DNA of 64,000 nucleotides from Gammaproteobacteria bacterium (GCA_018824405.1 JAHJGO010000026.1:124001-188000), one strand, 5' to 3'. Positions 1-10,598 are shown, counted from the stretch's first letter. Notes: generated by a model from the sequence alone, not told the origin. Program-made: numbers and translations.

Positions 1-48
1 AATGATCTGGTTCTCGTCCTGGAGAGGAGTGGGTTGTTCGTTGGTCAT
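1..48 (-). CDS. lysS: Lysyl-tRNA synthetase, N-terminal 16 codons only
   Basis: Only the first 16 codons lie in the window; the gene runs off the left edge. The start ATG is at 48-46. The readable peptide ends in DENQII, the motif that opens the N-terminal helix of bacterial class II LysRS (ENQIIAERR in the family). Position downstream of prfB on the same strand supports the call, because prfB-lysS is a conserved pair in proteobacteria. The enzyme charges tRNA-Lys. The identification rests on a very short stretch plus context. Confidence 0.75.
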   Translation of the reverse strand, partial: MTNEQPTPLQDENQII

Positions 49-127
49 GATGTCAATCTTGGGTTAGTTAAGTGCTAAATGGCGAGGTGTTGCCTGGCTG
101 GCGCTGAACTGAGCAAAGTGGGCTAGA

Positions 128-481
128 CTAGACCTTGAGCCTTAGCATGCGCTGCATTAATGCAGCACTGGCACGGCCGAACGCTCCATTAGAGGTAAGG
201 TCTTGTTGTGCGCTCTGGGAATCGCCCTTCGTTTTTTTTTCGACAACCGCGGCAGCCACCCGATGAAATTCGGCGTGAAGGCTGAATATCTCATCGTGGA
301 CTTCCTTCGGCAGCAACATTCTTTCCCCTTCCTTTTGGAGCCATTGGCCAAACTGGCAAAGGTTTTCGTTTCCTACCGTGCTGGCGTCAAGTTCGATCCT
401 GCCATTGATGAAGTCACGGAAACGTGCTTTCCATGCAGCATGATCAGCAATTGCTTGCTCAATCTCGTGTTTGAGTGCCAT
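128..481 (-). CDS. CZB-domain (chemoreceptor zinc-binding) protein
   Basis: A 117-residue protein consisting almost only of a CZB domain. The zinc ligands of the family appear as His14, Cys42 (in LCQFGQWL), His69 and His73, with the 3His/1Cys order and spacing known from the CZB domain of the diguanylate cyclase DgcZ. No output domain and no signal peptide or membrane segment are visible, so it would act in the cytoplasm, probably as a zinc or redox-state sensor or partner of another protein. A strong Shine-Dalgarno (GGAGGA) precedes the ATG at 481. It sits between prfB and lysS on the same strand, with gaps of about 80 bp on each side, and is probably cotranscribed with them. Function beyond zinc binding is inference. 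Confidence 0.85.
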   Translation of the reverse strand: MALKHEIEQAIADHAAWKARFRDFINGRIELDASTVGNENLCQFGQWLQKEGERMLLPKEVHDEIFSLHAEFHRVAAAVVEKKTKGDSQSAQQDLTSNGAFGRASAALMQRMLRLKV

Positions 482-559
482 TTTTTCCTCCTGCAGACAG
501 GTTTGAAACCTAATGCAAAACTCCCGGCTAGTCGAGCATTATCTGCTCAATGAGCCGTG

Positions 560-1664
560 TTACACGCCTTGTTTCAAACTGGCGCTGATAAAATCGTCAA
601 GATCACCATCCAGTACCCCCTGGGTGTTGCCAACTTCGTGGTTGGTGCGAAGGTCCTTGATGCGAGACTGGTCGAGCACATAGGAACGGATCTGGTGACC
701 CCAGCCGATATCGGTCTTGGAATCTTCCATGTTCTGCTTTTCCTCATTGCGTTTGCGCAGTTCCAGTTCATACAGGCGCGCTTTCAGCATTGCCATGGCT
801 TCAGCCCGGTTGCGGTGCTGCGAACGGTCATTCTGGCACTGCACCACGATGTTGGTAGGCAAATGGGTGATGCGGACCGCCGAGTCGGTCTTGTTGATGT
901 GCTGTCCGCCAGCGCCGGAAGCACGGTAGGTGTCCACCCGGAGGTCGGCCGGATTGATTTCCACTTCGATTGACTCATCCACCTCGGGATAGACGAATAC
1001 GCTGGAAAAAGAAGTATGGCGGCGGTTGCCTGAATCAAAGGGGGATTTGCGCACCAAACGGTGCACTCCCGACTCCGAACGCAGATAGCCAAAGGCATAC
1101 TCGCCACTGATCTTGAGCGAGACGCTTTTGATGCCGGCGACTTCGCCTTCGGATTCTTCCAATACTTCGATCTTGAAGCCTTTGCGCTCGCAGTAGCGCA
1201 CGTACATGCGCAACAGCATGGAGGCCCAGTCCTGCGCCTCGGTGCCGCCGGAGCCGGCCTGAATGTCGAGGAAGCAGTTATTGGGGTCCATCGGGTGGGA
1301 GAACATGCGGCGGAACTCCATCTCCCCGACGATTTTTTCCAGCTCGTCCGCGTCATTGCCGATACTGGTCAGAGAGTCATCGTCATTTTCCTCCCGAGCC
1401 ATATCGAAGAGTTCGCTCGAATCATGCAAGGACTGATCCAGTCGGGTCAGGGTTTCAATAACGTTTTCCAGTCCGCGCCGCTCCTTGCCCAGTTCCTGAG
1501 CACGTTTGGCGTCATTCCAGACGGCCGGGTCTTCCAGTAGCTGGACAACTTCGGTCAGACGTTCTTTCTTGACCTCGTAGTCAAAGATACCCCCGAAGGT
1601 CCTGGCTGCGCTTCATCAGGTCGGCCAGATGGTTTTCGATGGCATTAAGCTGTTCTGCTTCCAT
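560..1664 (-). CDS. prfB: Peptide chain release factor 2 (with programmed +1 frameshift)
   Basis: RF2 terminates translation at UGA and UAA codons. The ATG at 1664 opens a 27-codon frame that ends at an in-frame TGA (1583-1581). Reading shifts +1 over CTT-T and continues from 1582 to the TAA at 560, giving about 367 residues, the normal RF2 length. The downstream frame holds the SPF tripeptide (stop-codon recognition) and the GGQ motif in the context SGAGGQHIN (peptidyl-tRNA hydrolysis). The frame break is the classical autoregulatory site, not a mutation. CZB protein and lysS follow on the same strand. Confidence 0.97.
1580..1600 (-). promoter_or_regulatory. RF2 programmed +1 frameshift site
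   Basis: On the minus strand the slippery sequence CTT-TGA-C is preceded by GGGGGTAT, matching the canonical RF2 recoding signal: an internal Shine-Dalgarno-like G-rich stretch, the CUU slip codon and the UGA C context. Low RF2 slows termination at the UGA and favours the shift, so RF2 controls its own synthesis. Confidence 0.95.
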
Positions 1665-1697
1665 TTGTGTATCTTTTCATGAATTCCAAAGCGCGAA

Positions 1698-1706
1698 ATT
1701 ATACCA
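1698..1706 (-). promoter_or_regulatory. Probable prfB promoter, extended -10
   Basis: On the minus strand the sequence TGGTATAAT lies about 35 bases upstream of the prfB ATG. It is a perfect TATAAT with the TGn extension that can replace a good -35; no convincing -35 is seen at 16-18 bp. Assignment is from sequence only. Confidence 0.6.
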
Positions 1707-1767
1707 GAAGGTGCAGGCGCTATTATGGCGGCGGCACGCGTAATAAATAGGCATAATTAACCTAATC

Positions 1768-2574
1768 ATGATTATTCCCGCTACTGATTCCCCTGCTTGT
1801 GCCAAGATCTATGGTGAGCCACTTGTTGAGCTGCCGCAGGATCTATACATTCCGCCCGATGCGCTGGAGGTTTTTCTTGATGCTTTCGAGGGGCCGCTGG
1901 ACCTTCTTCTGTACCTGATCCGGCGCCAGAATCTCGATGTGCTCAATATCCCGATGTTGGAAGTGACCAGGCAATACATGCAGTATGTAGAGTTGATGCG
2001 CGAGAAACAGCTCGAACTGGCTGCCGATTACCTGCTCATGGCGGCCTTGCTGATCGAGATTAAATCGCGCATGTTGCTGCCACGGCCGGTTGCGAGCCAG
2101 GAGGAAGAGCAGGACCCTCGCGCTGAACTGGTACGGCGCTTGCTCGAATATGAACGCATGAAGCTTGCAGCGCAGGAGCTGGATGCGCTGCCTCAGGCCG
2201 GACGCGATTTCGCACTGGTTCAGGTTTGGCTGGAACAGGCTGCCCAAAAGCGACTCCCGGAAGTGAATCCGGACGATTTGCGCCAGGCCTGGCTGGGCGT
2301 GGCTGCACGTGCCAGAGCGTGTCGCCACCATCGTGTGACACGAGAAGAACTGTCGGTGCGTGAGCACATGAGCCTTATCCTGCGTCGCCTTCATGGAAGC
2401 GACTTTATCGAGTTTGAAGCGCTGTTTGATTTCGACAAAGGCCTGCCGGAGATAGTGGTGACTTTTCTTGCGCTGCTGGAACTGGCACGCGAGTTGCTGG
2501 TGGAAATCAGTCAGTCGGAAGCTTTTGCAGCGATCTATGTTAAGCTGACCGAAGCGGGCGGTGAATTGGAATGA
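1768..2574 (+). CDS. scpA: Segregation and condensation protein A
   Basis: ScpA is the kleisin of the SMC-ScpAB condensin complex that organises and segregates the chromosome. The 268-residue product contains the family signature [18 protein letters not shown] near residues 40-57 and the long acidic/helical middle typical of kleisins, ending in a winged-helix region. The stop overlaps the scpB start by 4 bases (ATGA), implying translational coupling. The ATG at 1768 lacks a clear Shine-Dalgarno, but conserved sequence starts soon after it and no better start is available. Confidence 0.95.
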   Translation: MIIPATDSPACAKIYGEPLVELPQDLYIPPDALEVFLDAFEGPLDLLLYLIRRQNLDVLNIPMLEVTRQYMQYVELMREKQLELAADYLLMAALLIEIKSRMLLPRPVASQEEEQDPRAELVRRLLEYERMKLAAQELDALPQAGRDFALVQVWLEQAAQKRLPEVNPDDLRQAWLGVAARARACRHHRVTREELSVREHMSLILRRLHGSDFIEFEALFDFDKGLPEIVVTFLALLELARELLVEISQSEAFAAIYVKLTEAGGELE

Positions 2575-3125
2575 TGTCCCTGAATGAGATCAAAACCATA
2601 TTGGAAACTGCCCTGATTTCCAGTCAGGAACCCCTGTCCATGAATCAGCTTGGCAGGCTATTCGACGAAGAATTGGGTTCGGAAACGTTACGAAAATTAC
2701 TCGAGGAACTGCGTCGCGACTGGTCTGGGCGTGGTGTGGAGCTGGTTGGCGTGGCAGGTGGATGGCGCTTCCAGACCAGACCGGAGTTCCAGAAGTATCT
2801 GGAGCGGCTCAATCCCGAAAAACCACCACGTTATTCCCGGGCTGTGATGGAAACCTTGGCGATTATTGCTTATAGGCAGCCAGTGACGCGAGGTGATATC
2901 GAAGAAATTCGTGGGGTGGCGGTTTCAACGCATATAATTAGAACGTTGGAAGAGCGCGGCTGGGTTGATGGCGTTGGACATAGAGACGTACCGGGCCGAC
3001 CGGTCCTGTTTGCAACTACACGAAAATTTCTGGATGATCTCAACCTGCGTTCGCTGGGTGAATTGCCTCCATTGGAAGAATTGGCCGCTTTGAATACTGC
3101 GGCCGGAATTGAAGAAGATGTCTGA
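2571..3125 (+). CDS. scpB: Segregation and condensation protein B
   Basis: A 184-residue ScpB with two winged-helix domains; the family stretch [12 protein letters not shown] is seen at about residues 90-102, followed by [10 protein letters not shown]. It binds ScpA and joins the SMC complex on DNA. It overlaps scpA at its start and rluB at its end, so scpA-scpB-rluB form one tightly packed operon, an arrangement common in beta- and gammaproteobacteria. Confidence 0.95.
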   Translation: MMSLNEIKTILETALISSQEPLSMNQLGRLFDEELGSETLRKLLEELRRDWSGRGVELVGVAGGWRFQTRPEFQKYLERLNPEKPPRYSRAVMETLAIIAYRQPVTRGDIEEIRGVAVSTHIIRTLEERGWVDGVGHRDVPGRPVLFATTRKFLDDLNLRSLGELPPLEELAALNTAAGIEEDV

Positions 3126-4005
3126 ACGATTACACAAAATGCTGGCTCAAGAGGGCCTTGGATCGCGGCGCGAAATGGAAGAATTGATTCGCAGCGGGAA
3201 AGTAACGATTAATGGCCAGGTGGCCGAAATCGGTGCGCAAGTGGGTGAAGATGATCTGGTCAAGGTCAATGGTCGCCCGGTGCGCTTCCGTATGGCATCC
3301 AAGCTGCCGCGTATCCTGCTTTATCACAAGCCTGAAGGTGAAATTGTCAGCCGCGACGACCCGGAAAAACGTGAGAGTGTGTTCGACGTCCTGCCGCAAA
3401 TCCGTGGCGGCAAATGGATCGCGGTGGGGCGGCTGGATTTCAATACTAGCGGCTTGCTGATCTTCACTACGTCAGGCGAACTGGCGAATCACCTCATGCA
3501 TCCCCGTTTCGAGGTGGAACGTGAATATGCAGTACGCACGCGCGGTGAGTTGACGCCTGATCAGTTGCAACAGTTGCGTCAGGGCATTGAAATGGAAGAT
3601 GGCCCGGCCAAGTTCGAGAACCTGGTGGACGAGGGTGGGGAAGGTAGCAATCACTGGTATCGTGGCGTACTAAAGGAAGGCAGGAACCGTGAGGTGCGGC
3701 GCATGTTCGAGGTGATGGGGCTGACCGTGAGTCGCCTGATGCGCGTTCGCTTCGGTATCCTGAGCCTGCCGCCCCGGGTCAAGCGCGGTCGCTGGCTTGA
3801 GCTGGAGTCCGCTCAAGTGGTGGAAGTGCTGCACTGGGCGGGCATTGCCTTGCCGGAAGCGCCGAGATCGGCAGAAGGGCGCAAGGCTCCGCCCATTGAC
3901 AAGCAAGGCGTGGAGCGTAAATCACGATCACAGCCTCCACGCACACCGCGGGTAACGAAAAAGACACCCTTCAGGCAATCGACCAAAAGGACAACGGGTC
4001 GTTAG
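3118..4005 (+). CDS. rluB: 23S rRNA pseudouridine(2605) synthase RluB-type
   Basis: The protein has an N-terminal S4 RNA-binding domain (first ~60 residues, [20 protein letters not shown]) and an RsuA/RluB-type pseudouridine synthase domain with the catalytic Asp in [11 protein letters not shown] (about residue 107). It ends in a basic, Ser/Thr/Lys/Arg-rich tail of some 40 residues, common in betaproteobacterial RluB. I chose the ATG at 3118 over a TTG at 3109 because family members begin at MSERLHK; either start overlaps the 3' end of scpB. RluB modifies helix 93 of 23S rRNA. Distinguishing RluB from other RsuA-family members rests on the scpAB neighbourhood and length (295 residues). Confidence 0.9.
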   Translation: MSERLHKMLAQEGLGSRREMEELIRSGKVTINGQVAEIGAQVGEDDLVKVNGRPVRFRMASKLPRILLYHKPEGEIVSRDDPEKRESVFDVLPQIRGGKWIAVGRLDFNTSGLLIFTTSGELANHLMHPRFEVEREYAVRTRGELTPDQLQQLRQGIEMEDGPAKFENLVDEGGEGSNHWYRGVLKEGRNREVRRMFEVMGLTVSRLMRVRFGILSLPPRVKRGRWLELESAQVVEVLHWAGIALPEAPRSAEGRKAPPIDKQGVERKSRSQPPRTPRVTKKTPFRQSTKRTTGR

Positions 4006-4085
4006 GCCTTGAGTGGCGGTTGATTCGGCAACACCAAAAGGGTAATCTAATAGCATAGATTCATAAACAAAACGGAGACTGTCTC

Positions 4086-4418
4086 ATGTATACCGAAATC
4101 GAAGATAACGAAGCTCTGGACGTCGTAACGCGCGAGAAATTGGTGGCTGACCTGAAAGTGGTGATCGCGGACACCGAGGAGTTGTTGCGTGCGACTGCTA
4201 ACCAGGCTGGTGAGAAGTTCGCGGAAATCCGCGTCAAGGCTGAAGAGAATCTGCGTAACGCGAAAATTCGTCTGGCACGTGCTGAGGCTGCTTTAGTCGA
4301 GCGCACCAAGGCTGCGGCCAAAGCGACCGATGATTATGTTCGCGCCAATCCATGGAGAGCCGTAGGTATCGCCGCAGGTGCAGGGTTCATTATCGGCCTG
4401 CTGGTGGGTCGTCGCTGA
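4086..4418 (+). CDS. YqjD/ElaB-family membrane-anchored protein (DUF883)
   Basis: A 110-residue helical protein: a long charged amphipathic region followed by the family C-terminus, with NPWRAVGIAAGAGFIIGLL forming a Gly-rich transmembrane segment and a terminal GRR. E. coli YqjD and ElaB are inner-membrane proteins that bind ribosomes in stationary phase. A good Shine-Dalgarno (GGAGA) lies before the ATG. It heads a three-gene operon with YqjE- and YqjK-like genes. Ribosome association is known for the E. coli proteins only. Confidence 0.88.
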   Translation: MYTEIEDNEALDVVTREKLVADLKVVIADTEELLRATANQAGEKFAEIRVKAEENLRNAKIRLARAEAALVERTKAAAKATDDYVRANPWRAVGIAAGAGFIIGLLVGRR

Positions 4419-4422
4419 TCTG

Positions 4423-4818
4423 ATGGCTGTCGGCCCTACACCCGATCGCGGCAATCAGCCCGGCCTATTTGATTCGGTCAAGGGTCTTGCTGCGAGCGGT
4501 GTGGCTATTGTTCGCACCCGCCTGGAGCTCCTTTCCACCGAGGTTGCAGAAGAAAAAGAGCGCTTCCTTTCCCTGTTATGGCTTGGATTGGCGGCGCTTT
4601 TTTTTATTGGCTTGGGGATTGTTTTCGCTGCAGTGTTGCTGACTGTTGCATTTTGGGAAAGCCATCGTCTGCTGGTGCTTGGCATCCTCACGCTACTGTT
4701 CCTGGGGGCCGGGATTGCCGCTTTGTCCATGGCTCTAAAGCAAGGCCGTGATGGTCCAAAACTGTTTTCTGCCAGCCTTGCCGAGCTTTCTAAAGATCAG
4801 GATCATTTACGCCCGTGA
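4423..4818 (+). CDS. YqjE-like (phage-holin-superfamily) inner-membrane protein
   Basis: The 131-residue product starts at the ATG at 4423, four bases after the preceding stop. It has an N-terminal amphipathic helix (SVKGLAASGVAIVRTRLELL) typical of YqjE and two hydrophobic segments at about residues 50-75 and 80-102. The family name mentions phage holin, but members are conserved chromosomal envelope proteins next to yqjD. The role is unknown. The stop overlaps the GTG start of the next gene. Confidence 0.85.
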   Translation: MAVGPTPDRGNQPGLFDSVKGLAASGVAIVRTRLELLSTEVAEEKERFLSLLWLGLAALFFIGLGIVFAAVLLTVAFWESHRLLVLGILTLLFLGAGIAALSMALKQGRDGPKLFSASLAELSKDQDHLRP

Positions 4819-5105
4819 GCAAACGCTTGATTGAACTGGCCGAACGCCGTGAGCGTCTGGTTGCCTTGGCAGCCTCGCAACGTTCAGAGTTTTCCAGCAA
4901 TCTCGCGCCTTTGAAAATCGGCTGCACCATAGCCGACAAGGGCATTATGGCAGTGCGTTACCTGCAGCAGCATCCGGCGCTGGTAGCCGGAGGCGTAGGG
5001 CTGCTGGTTGCATTAAGGCCGCGCAAGGCGATCGGCTGGCTGAGGCGTGGCTGGTTCGCATGGCGCATGGTGCAGAAGCTGCGCCAGCGACTGGGCGGTG
5101 TTTAG
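4815..5105 (+). CDS. YqjK-like protein
   Basis: A 96-residue basic protein with GTG start overlapping the preceding stop (GTGA). It has an N-terminal charged helix rich in Arg/Glu, a central weakly hydrophobic segment (HPALVAGGVGLLVAL, about residues 58-72) and a very basic C-terminus. Position directly after yqjD and yqjE homologues and general composition match the YqjK-like family; no biochemical role is known to me. About 130 bases without recognisable features follow before pgl. Confidence 0.75.
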   Translation: MSKRLIELAERRERLVALAASQRSEFSSNLAPLKIGCTIADKGIMAVRYLQQHPALVAGGVGLLVALRPRKAIGWLRRGWFAWRMVQKLRQRLGGV

Positions 5106-5237
5106 CCGGCAATTCGGGTGAGTATGCGTCTGCCATATGTTATTTAAGCTGACTATCTCTTGTTGCATACCCCGTCTCTCTTGTCGTCCCGCTCGTTGTT
5201 TTTCTCCATCACTTTTTGAAAGCGGGGGGCGCCTTTA

Positions 5238-5927
5238 GTGTTCACCCAGATCCGTATATTCCATGAGTATCCCTCTGCCGCACTACTTTATCGTCGTGCG
5301 GCAGAGGGTATTGAACGTGTGGCGGCTGAGGCGATAGCCCTAAGGGGGGTTTTTCGCATTGTTCTTGCCGGGGGAAGCACACCTCAAGGGGTTTATCGGC
5401 ATCTGAGCCATATCAAGGCCGAGTGGCGTGCCTGGCATGTCTATTTTGGCGATGAGCGCTGCTTGCCAGTGGACCATCCCGAACGAAACAGCGCGATGGC
5501 CGACCAGGCCTGGTTTGAACAGGTGGGTATTCCGCCTGGTCAGATTTACAGAATTCCGGCTCAACTCGGTGCTGAAGCGGCAGCGGCACAATATTCAAGA
5601 GTGTTGGATAAGTTGGAAAGTTTCGACCTGGTGCTGCTGGGGCTGGGTCAGGATGGGCACACGGCCAGCCTGTTTCCCGGGCAGGAGTGGGGTAGGGTCG
5701 AAATGCAGGCAGCGGCGGCAATCGCCGTCCACGATGCGCCCAAGCCTCCCTCGGATAGAGTTTCTCTCAGTGCCTGGCGCCTCAGTCGTTCCACAAGGGT
5801 CTGGTTTCTGGTGACAGGAAAAGACAAGCGAGAGGCCTTGCAGTCGTGGCGCAGGGGCGAGGGTATTCCTGCCGCCTCAATCGTGCCAGCAAATGAAGTG
5901 GATATCTGGCTTGCCGCTGTGTACTAA
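5238..5927 (+). CDS. pgl: 6-phosphogluconolactonase
   Basis: The product hydrolyses 6-phosphogluconolactone in the oxidative pentose phosphate pathway. The 229-residue sequence shows the SugarP isomerase-type fold signatures LAGGSTPQGVYRHL (about residues 43-56), FGDERCLPVDHPERNS (about 70-85) and LGLGQDGHTASLFPG (about 131-145). The start is a GTG at 5238, chosen because the conserved N-terminus begins close to it and a G-rich stretch precedes it. zwf is not adjacent, so pgl appears to stand alone. A perfect-stem terminator follows. Confidence 0.92.
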   Translation: MFTQIRIFHEYPSAALLYRRAAEGIERVAAEAIALRGVFRIVLAGGSTPQGVYRHLSHIKAEWRAWHVYFGDERCLPVDHPERNSAMADQAWFEQVGIPPGQIYRIPAQLGAEAAAAQYSRVLDKLESFDLVLLGLGQDGHTASLFPGQEWGRVEMQAAAAIAVHDAPKPPSDRVSLSAWRLSRSTRVWFLVTGKDKREALQSWRRGEGIPAASIVPANEVDIWLAAVY

Positions 5928-5941
5928 GGAAGTTTGGGTGT

Positions 5942-5969
5942 AAAAAAGGGGGCTTGAGCCCCCTTTTTT
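5942..5969. terminator. Bidirectional intrinsic terminator between pgl and the lipoprotein gene
   Basis: A perfect 12-bp stem (AAAAAAGGGGGC / GCCCCCTTTTTT) with a 4-base loop lies between two convergent genes. It has a T tract on both strands and should end transcripts from both sides. Confidence 0.95.
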
Positions 5970-5983
5970 GTTATTGCAATAAG

Positions 5984-6337
5984 TTATTTGCTAATCGTGG
6001 TCAGTGGGTATTTTTTCTGTTCGATACCCAGTTTTGCGTGATCACTTGCCTCTTTTGCATTCTTAATCACTTCAGCACTGTCGTTTTTCTTGGCAGCTTC
6101 CTTGGCTTGCTTTAATGCATCTGCAGCAGTTGTCCACAGGGCGTCTTTTTCCTTGGCGGCCTTGATATCTGCTTCTGCCTGGGCAAGAGCCTGCTTTGCT
6201 GCATCCGATAGCTGTGTTTTAGGCGCCTCAACTTGGGCTGGTGCCTTGGCAGCTTCCGGTTTGGCTGGTGTGGTGCTTGCGCAACCAGCTAATATCAGCA
6301 AGCCTGCAGTAACGAACGTGAACATGATTTTTTGCAT
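5984..6337 (-). CDS. Small alanine/lysine-rich lipoprotein, SoxXA-binding-protein-like
   Basis: The ATG at 6337 follows a good Shine-Dalgarno (GAGGAG). The 117-residue product has a signal peptide ending in a lipobox (LILAGC, Cys at residue 19), so it should be a lipoprotein. The mature part is a Pro/Ala-rich linker followed by Ala/Lys-rich helices (AQAEADIKAAKEKDALW and similar), ending HAKLGIEQKKYPL. From memory this pattern resembles the small SoxXA-binding proteins (SoxK/SAXB) of sulfur-oxidising bacteria. Similar low-complexity lipoproteins exist without Sox function, and no sox genes are in the window, so the assignment is tentative. It is divergent from guaB. Confidence 0.5.
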   Translation of the reverse strand: MQKIMFTFVTAGLLILAGCASTTPAKPEAAKAPAQVEAPKTQLSDAAKQALAQAEADIKAAKEKDALWTTAADALKQAKEAAKKNDSAEVIKNAKEASDHAKLGIEQKKYPLTTISK

Positions 6338-6523
6338 GAAATATCGACTCCTCTGGTTTTTTAGTGAATGTTGTTTCCGTTTTTCAGGCCGGAACGCAGG
6401 TATGGGCTTCTTGGGGGCACATTTCAAACACTCCGGCGCAGGGGGTAACATAATGGTTTGCGGTCAATTCGTCAAACGGCGCTGGTAACCCTGGCAGGTC
6501 AGGATGCCCAAGTCCGGGCATGA

Positions 6524-8050
<1,527 letters not shown>

Positions 8051-8143
8051 GACGTGAGGTATAGGGGGAGGGGTGAGGCGCAAAGCCTGCTCCGCCTTAT
8101 TTTCCCCCCTCACGCCTAACTACTCACCCCTCACGGAATTGCC
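8051..8143. repeat. Short GTGAGGGG-type inverted repeats between guaB and guaA
   Basis: The 93-base spacer holds GTGAGG and GGGGTGAGG runs near its start, and CCCCCTCACGCC and CTCACCCCTCAC near its end, forming an imperfect inverted repeat that could fold into a long hairpin in the guaBA mRNA. No clear T tract follows, so it is not an obvious terminator. Copies elsewhere cannot be judged from one window. Confidence 0.45.
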
Positions 8144-9706
8144 ATGCACCAGAAAATCCTTATTCTCGACTTCGGCTCTCAATACACTCAGCTGATTGCC
8201 CGCCGAGTGCGTGAATCCAGCGTCTATTGCGAACTGCATCCTTACGACGTCAGCGCCGAGTTCATCCGTGAATTCAAGCCGCAGGGCATCATCCTCTCGG
8301 GCGGTCCATCCTCGGTGTATGAGGAAGAAACGCCGCGCGCTCCGGACGTGGTATTTCAGCTTGGTGTTCCGGTTCTGGGCATCTGCTATGGCATGCAGAC
8401 CATGGCGGCCCAACTGGGCGGCAAGGTGGAAAATGCTTCCCATCGCGAATTCGGCTATGCCGAGGTGCGGGCACAAGGCCATTCCACGCTGCTGCGCGAT
8501 ATTCAGGACCGAGGCAACGAAGAAGGCCACGGCCTGCTCGATGTGTGGATGAGCCATGGCGACAAGGTCACGGAACTGCCAGCTGGTTTCAAAGTGATCT
8601 GTTCCAACGCTTCAACGCCGATCGCCGGCATGGCCGATGAGACACGCCACTTCTACGGTGTGCAGTTCCATCCTGAAGTGACCCACACCCTGCAAGGCAA
8701 AGCACTCTTCGAGCGTTTTGTGCACGACATCTGCGGTTGTGGATACGACTGGAACATGCCGGATTACGCGGAAGAAGCGATCGGCAAGATCCGTTCCGAA
8801 GTGGGTTCGGACGAGGTGATTCTGGGCCTTTCCGGCGGCGTGGATTCCTCGGTCGTGGCGGCACTGCTGCATCGCGCCATCGGCGACCAACTGACCTGCG
8901 TCTTCGTGGATAACGGCTTGCTGCGTCTCAATGAGGCCGAGCAGGTAATGAAGACCTTTGCCGACAACCTTGGTGTCAAGGTCATCCACGTTGATGCCAG
9001 CGCGGAATTCATGAAACACTTGGCCGGGGTGAGCGATCCGGAACAGAAGCGCAAGATCATCGGCCGCGAATTTGTCGAGGTGTTCCAGAGCGAGTCGGCC
9101 AAACTGCCGAACGCCAAGTGGCTGGCGCAGGGAACGATTTACCCGGATGTGATCGAATCGGCCAGCTCCAAGACCAAAAAAGCGCACACCATCAAGTCGC
9201 ACCATAATGTCGGCGGACTGCCGGATACGCTGCACCTCAAACTATGCGAGCCGTTGCGAGAATTGTTCAAAGACGAGGTGCGCGAACTTGGCGTTGCTCT
9301 GGGATTGCCGCACGACATGGTGTACCGCCATCCTTTCCCTGGCCCCGGCCTTGGGGTGCGCATCCTCGGCGAAGTGAAGAAGGAGTACGCTGATCTGCTG
9401 CGCCGTGCCGATGCCATCTTCATCGAGGAATTACGCGCTTCTGGCTGGTACGAAAAAACTTCGCAGGCTTTTGCCGTATTCCTGCCGGTGAAAGCAGTCG
9501 GGGTGATGGGCGACGGCCGCACCTATGATTACGTCGTAGCCTTGCGCGCAGTGCAGACTCAGGACTTCATGACTGCGCACTGGGCCGAGCTGCCCTATAC
9601 GCTGCTGGGCAAAGTTTCCAATCGCATCATCAACGAAGTGCGCGGCATCAACCGCGTGGTCTACGATATCTGCGGCAAGCCACCGGGTACGATTGAATGG
9701 GAATAA
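8144..9706 (+). CDS. guaA: GMP synthase (glutamine-hydrolysing)
   Basis: GuaA aminates XMP to GMP using glutamine and ATP. The 520-residue protein has a class I glutamine amidotransferase domain with the nucleophile Cys in [10 protein letters not shown] (about residue 83) and the His/Glu pair in [10 protein letters not shown]. It then has the ATP pyrophosphatase P-loop [17 protein letters not shown] (about 229-245) and the C-terminal dimerisation domain ending in PPGTIEWE, which is the usual GuaA terminus. All expected motifs are intact. It is the second gene of guaBA. Confidence 0.98.
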   Translation: MHQKILILDFGSQYTQLIARRVRESSVYCELHPYDVSAEFIREFKPQGIILSGGPSSVYEEETPRAPDVVFQLGVPVLGICYGMQTMAAQLGGKVENASHREFGYAEVRAQGHSTLLRDIQDRGNEEGHGLLDVWMSHGDKVTELPAGFKVICSNASTPIAGMADETRHFYGVQFHPEVTHTLQGKALFERFVHDICGCGYDWNMPDYAEEAIGKIRSEVGSDEVILGLSGGVDSSVVAALLHRAIGDQLTCVFVDNGLLRLNEAEQVMKTFADNLGVKVIHVDASAEFMKHLAGVSDPEQKRKIIGREFVEVFQSESAKLPNAKWLAQGTIYPDVIESASSKTKKAHTIKSHHNVGGLPDTLHLKLCEPLRELFKDEVRELGVALGLPHDMVYRHPFPGPGLGVRILGEVKKEYADLLRRADAIFIEELRASGWYEKTSQAFAVFLPVKAVGVMGDGRTYDYVVALRAVQTQDFMTAHWAELPYTLLGKVSNRIINEVRGINRVVYDICGKPPGTIEWE

Positions 9707-9790
9707 CCTGGCAATTTCAGGTGGCTGAAAAACCAGCGCTGGCGGGATCGATATTGTGGCTAGCATCGGAAAAATTCATCCGGAACGATA

Positions 9791-10573
9791 ATGACCTATT
9801 GTCTTGCAATCAAGGTTGATGAAGGTCTGGTGTTCGCGTCTGATTCGCGCACCAATGCAGGGGTGGATCATGTCAGCACTTATTCCAAGATGCACAGCTT
9901 CAGTTGGGCCGATAACCGCTTTTTCGTGCTGCTATCATCTGGAAATCTGGCTACTACCCAAGCAGTTGTAAAGCGAGTCAAGGCGGATTCAGAGGACGCT
10001 GGCGGGGCCAGTTTGCGTACCGTATCGGATATGGATGCCGCAGCTAATTATTTGGGCAAGATTTCAACCGATATTCAGCGCATCCAGGTGGAGCGCGACA
10101 CGGCAAAATCCAATTTCGAAGCTACTTTTATTTTCGGCGGGCAGATTGCCGGCCAGGAACCCGCCATCTTTCTGGTCTATCCCCAGGGTAACTATATTCA
10201 CGAGTCGGCAGAGCACCCGTTTCTTCAGGTGGGCGAGACAAAATATGGCAAGCCGATTCTGGACCGCGCCATTAGACCCAATACCCAGCTCGAACTGGCG
10301 GGGCGCTGCGCACTGGTATCGATCAATTCGACCATTCGCAGCAACCTGACGGTAGGGCCGCCGGTGGAATTGCTGATATTTGCAAAGGATAGCCTGAATG
10401 GGGGCCGTCGCCTGGCGTTGACCGAAAATGATCCATTTTACCGCGCACTTTCCGATGCGTGGAACGAAGGTATCAGGCATGCGCTTAACGGCCTTCCTCC
10501 CTTCGATTGGGAGGATGAACTCAAGACTGCCCAGATGGTGCAGGAAGCGGGATACCCGCAATCGATGGGCTGA
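9791..10573 (+). CDS. Anbu, proteasome-type Ntn-hydrolase peptidase
   Basis: The 260-residue protein begins MetThr, so removal of Met exposes an N-terminal Thr. Counting that Thr as 1, the proteasome-like residues Asp17 (in FASDSRTNAG) and Lys32 (in STYSKMH) are in place. This matches the Anbu (ancestral beta-subunit) family of proteasome homologues, known to form open helical or ring assemblies and repeatedly found beside alpha-E, circularly permuted ATP-grasp and transglutaminase-like genes, exactly as here. Proteolytic substrates are unknown. It is convergent with the alpha-E gene (25 bases between the stops), so it is not in the same transcript. The Shine-Dalgarno is weak. Confidence 0.92.
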   Translation: MTYCLAIKVDEGLVFASDSRTNAGVDHVSTYSKMHSFSWADNRFFVLLSSGNLATTQAVVKRVKADSEDAGGASLRTVSDMDAAANYLGKISTDIQRIQVERDTAKSNFEATFIFGGQIAGQEPAIFLVYPQGNYIHESAEHPFLQVGETKYGKPILDRAIRPNTQLELAGRCALVSINSTIRSNLTVGPPVELLIFAKDSLNGGRRLALTENDPFYRALSDAWNEGIRHALNGLPPFDWEDELKTAQMVQEAGYPQSMG

Positions 10574-10598
10574 ACAGGCTCTATTGCGTCCAGACTGT

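Noticed and set aside
560-1664. prfB as a frameshifted pseudogene
   Set aside because: The break has all elements of the programmed RF2 frameshift, and both SPF and GGQ are intact.
4423-4818. Prophage remnant suggested by a holin-type protein
   Set aside because: The gene is in a yqjD-yqjE-yqjK-like operon, a conserved chromosomal envelope locus; no other phage genes are near.
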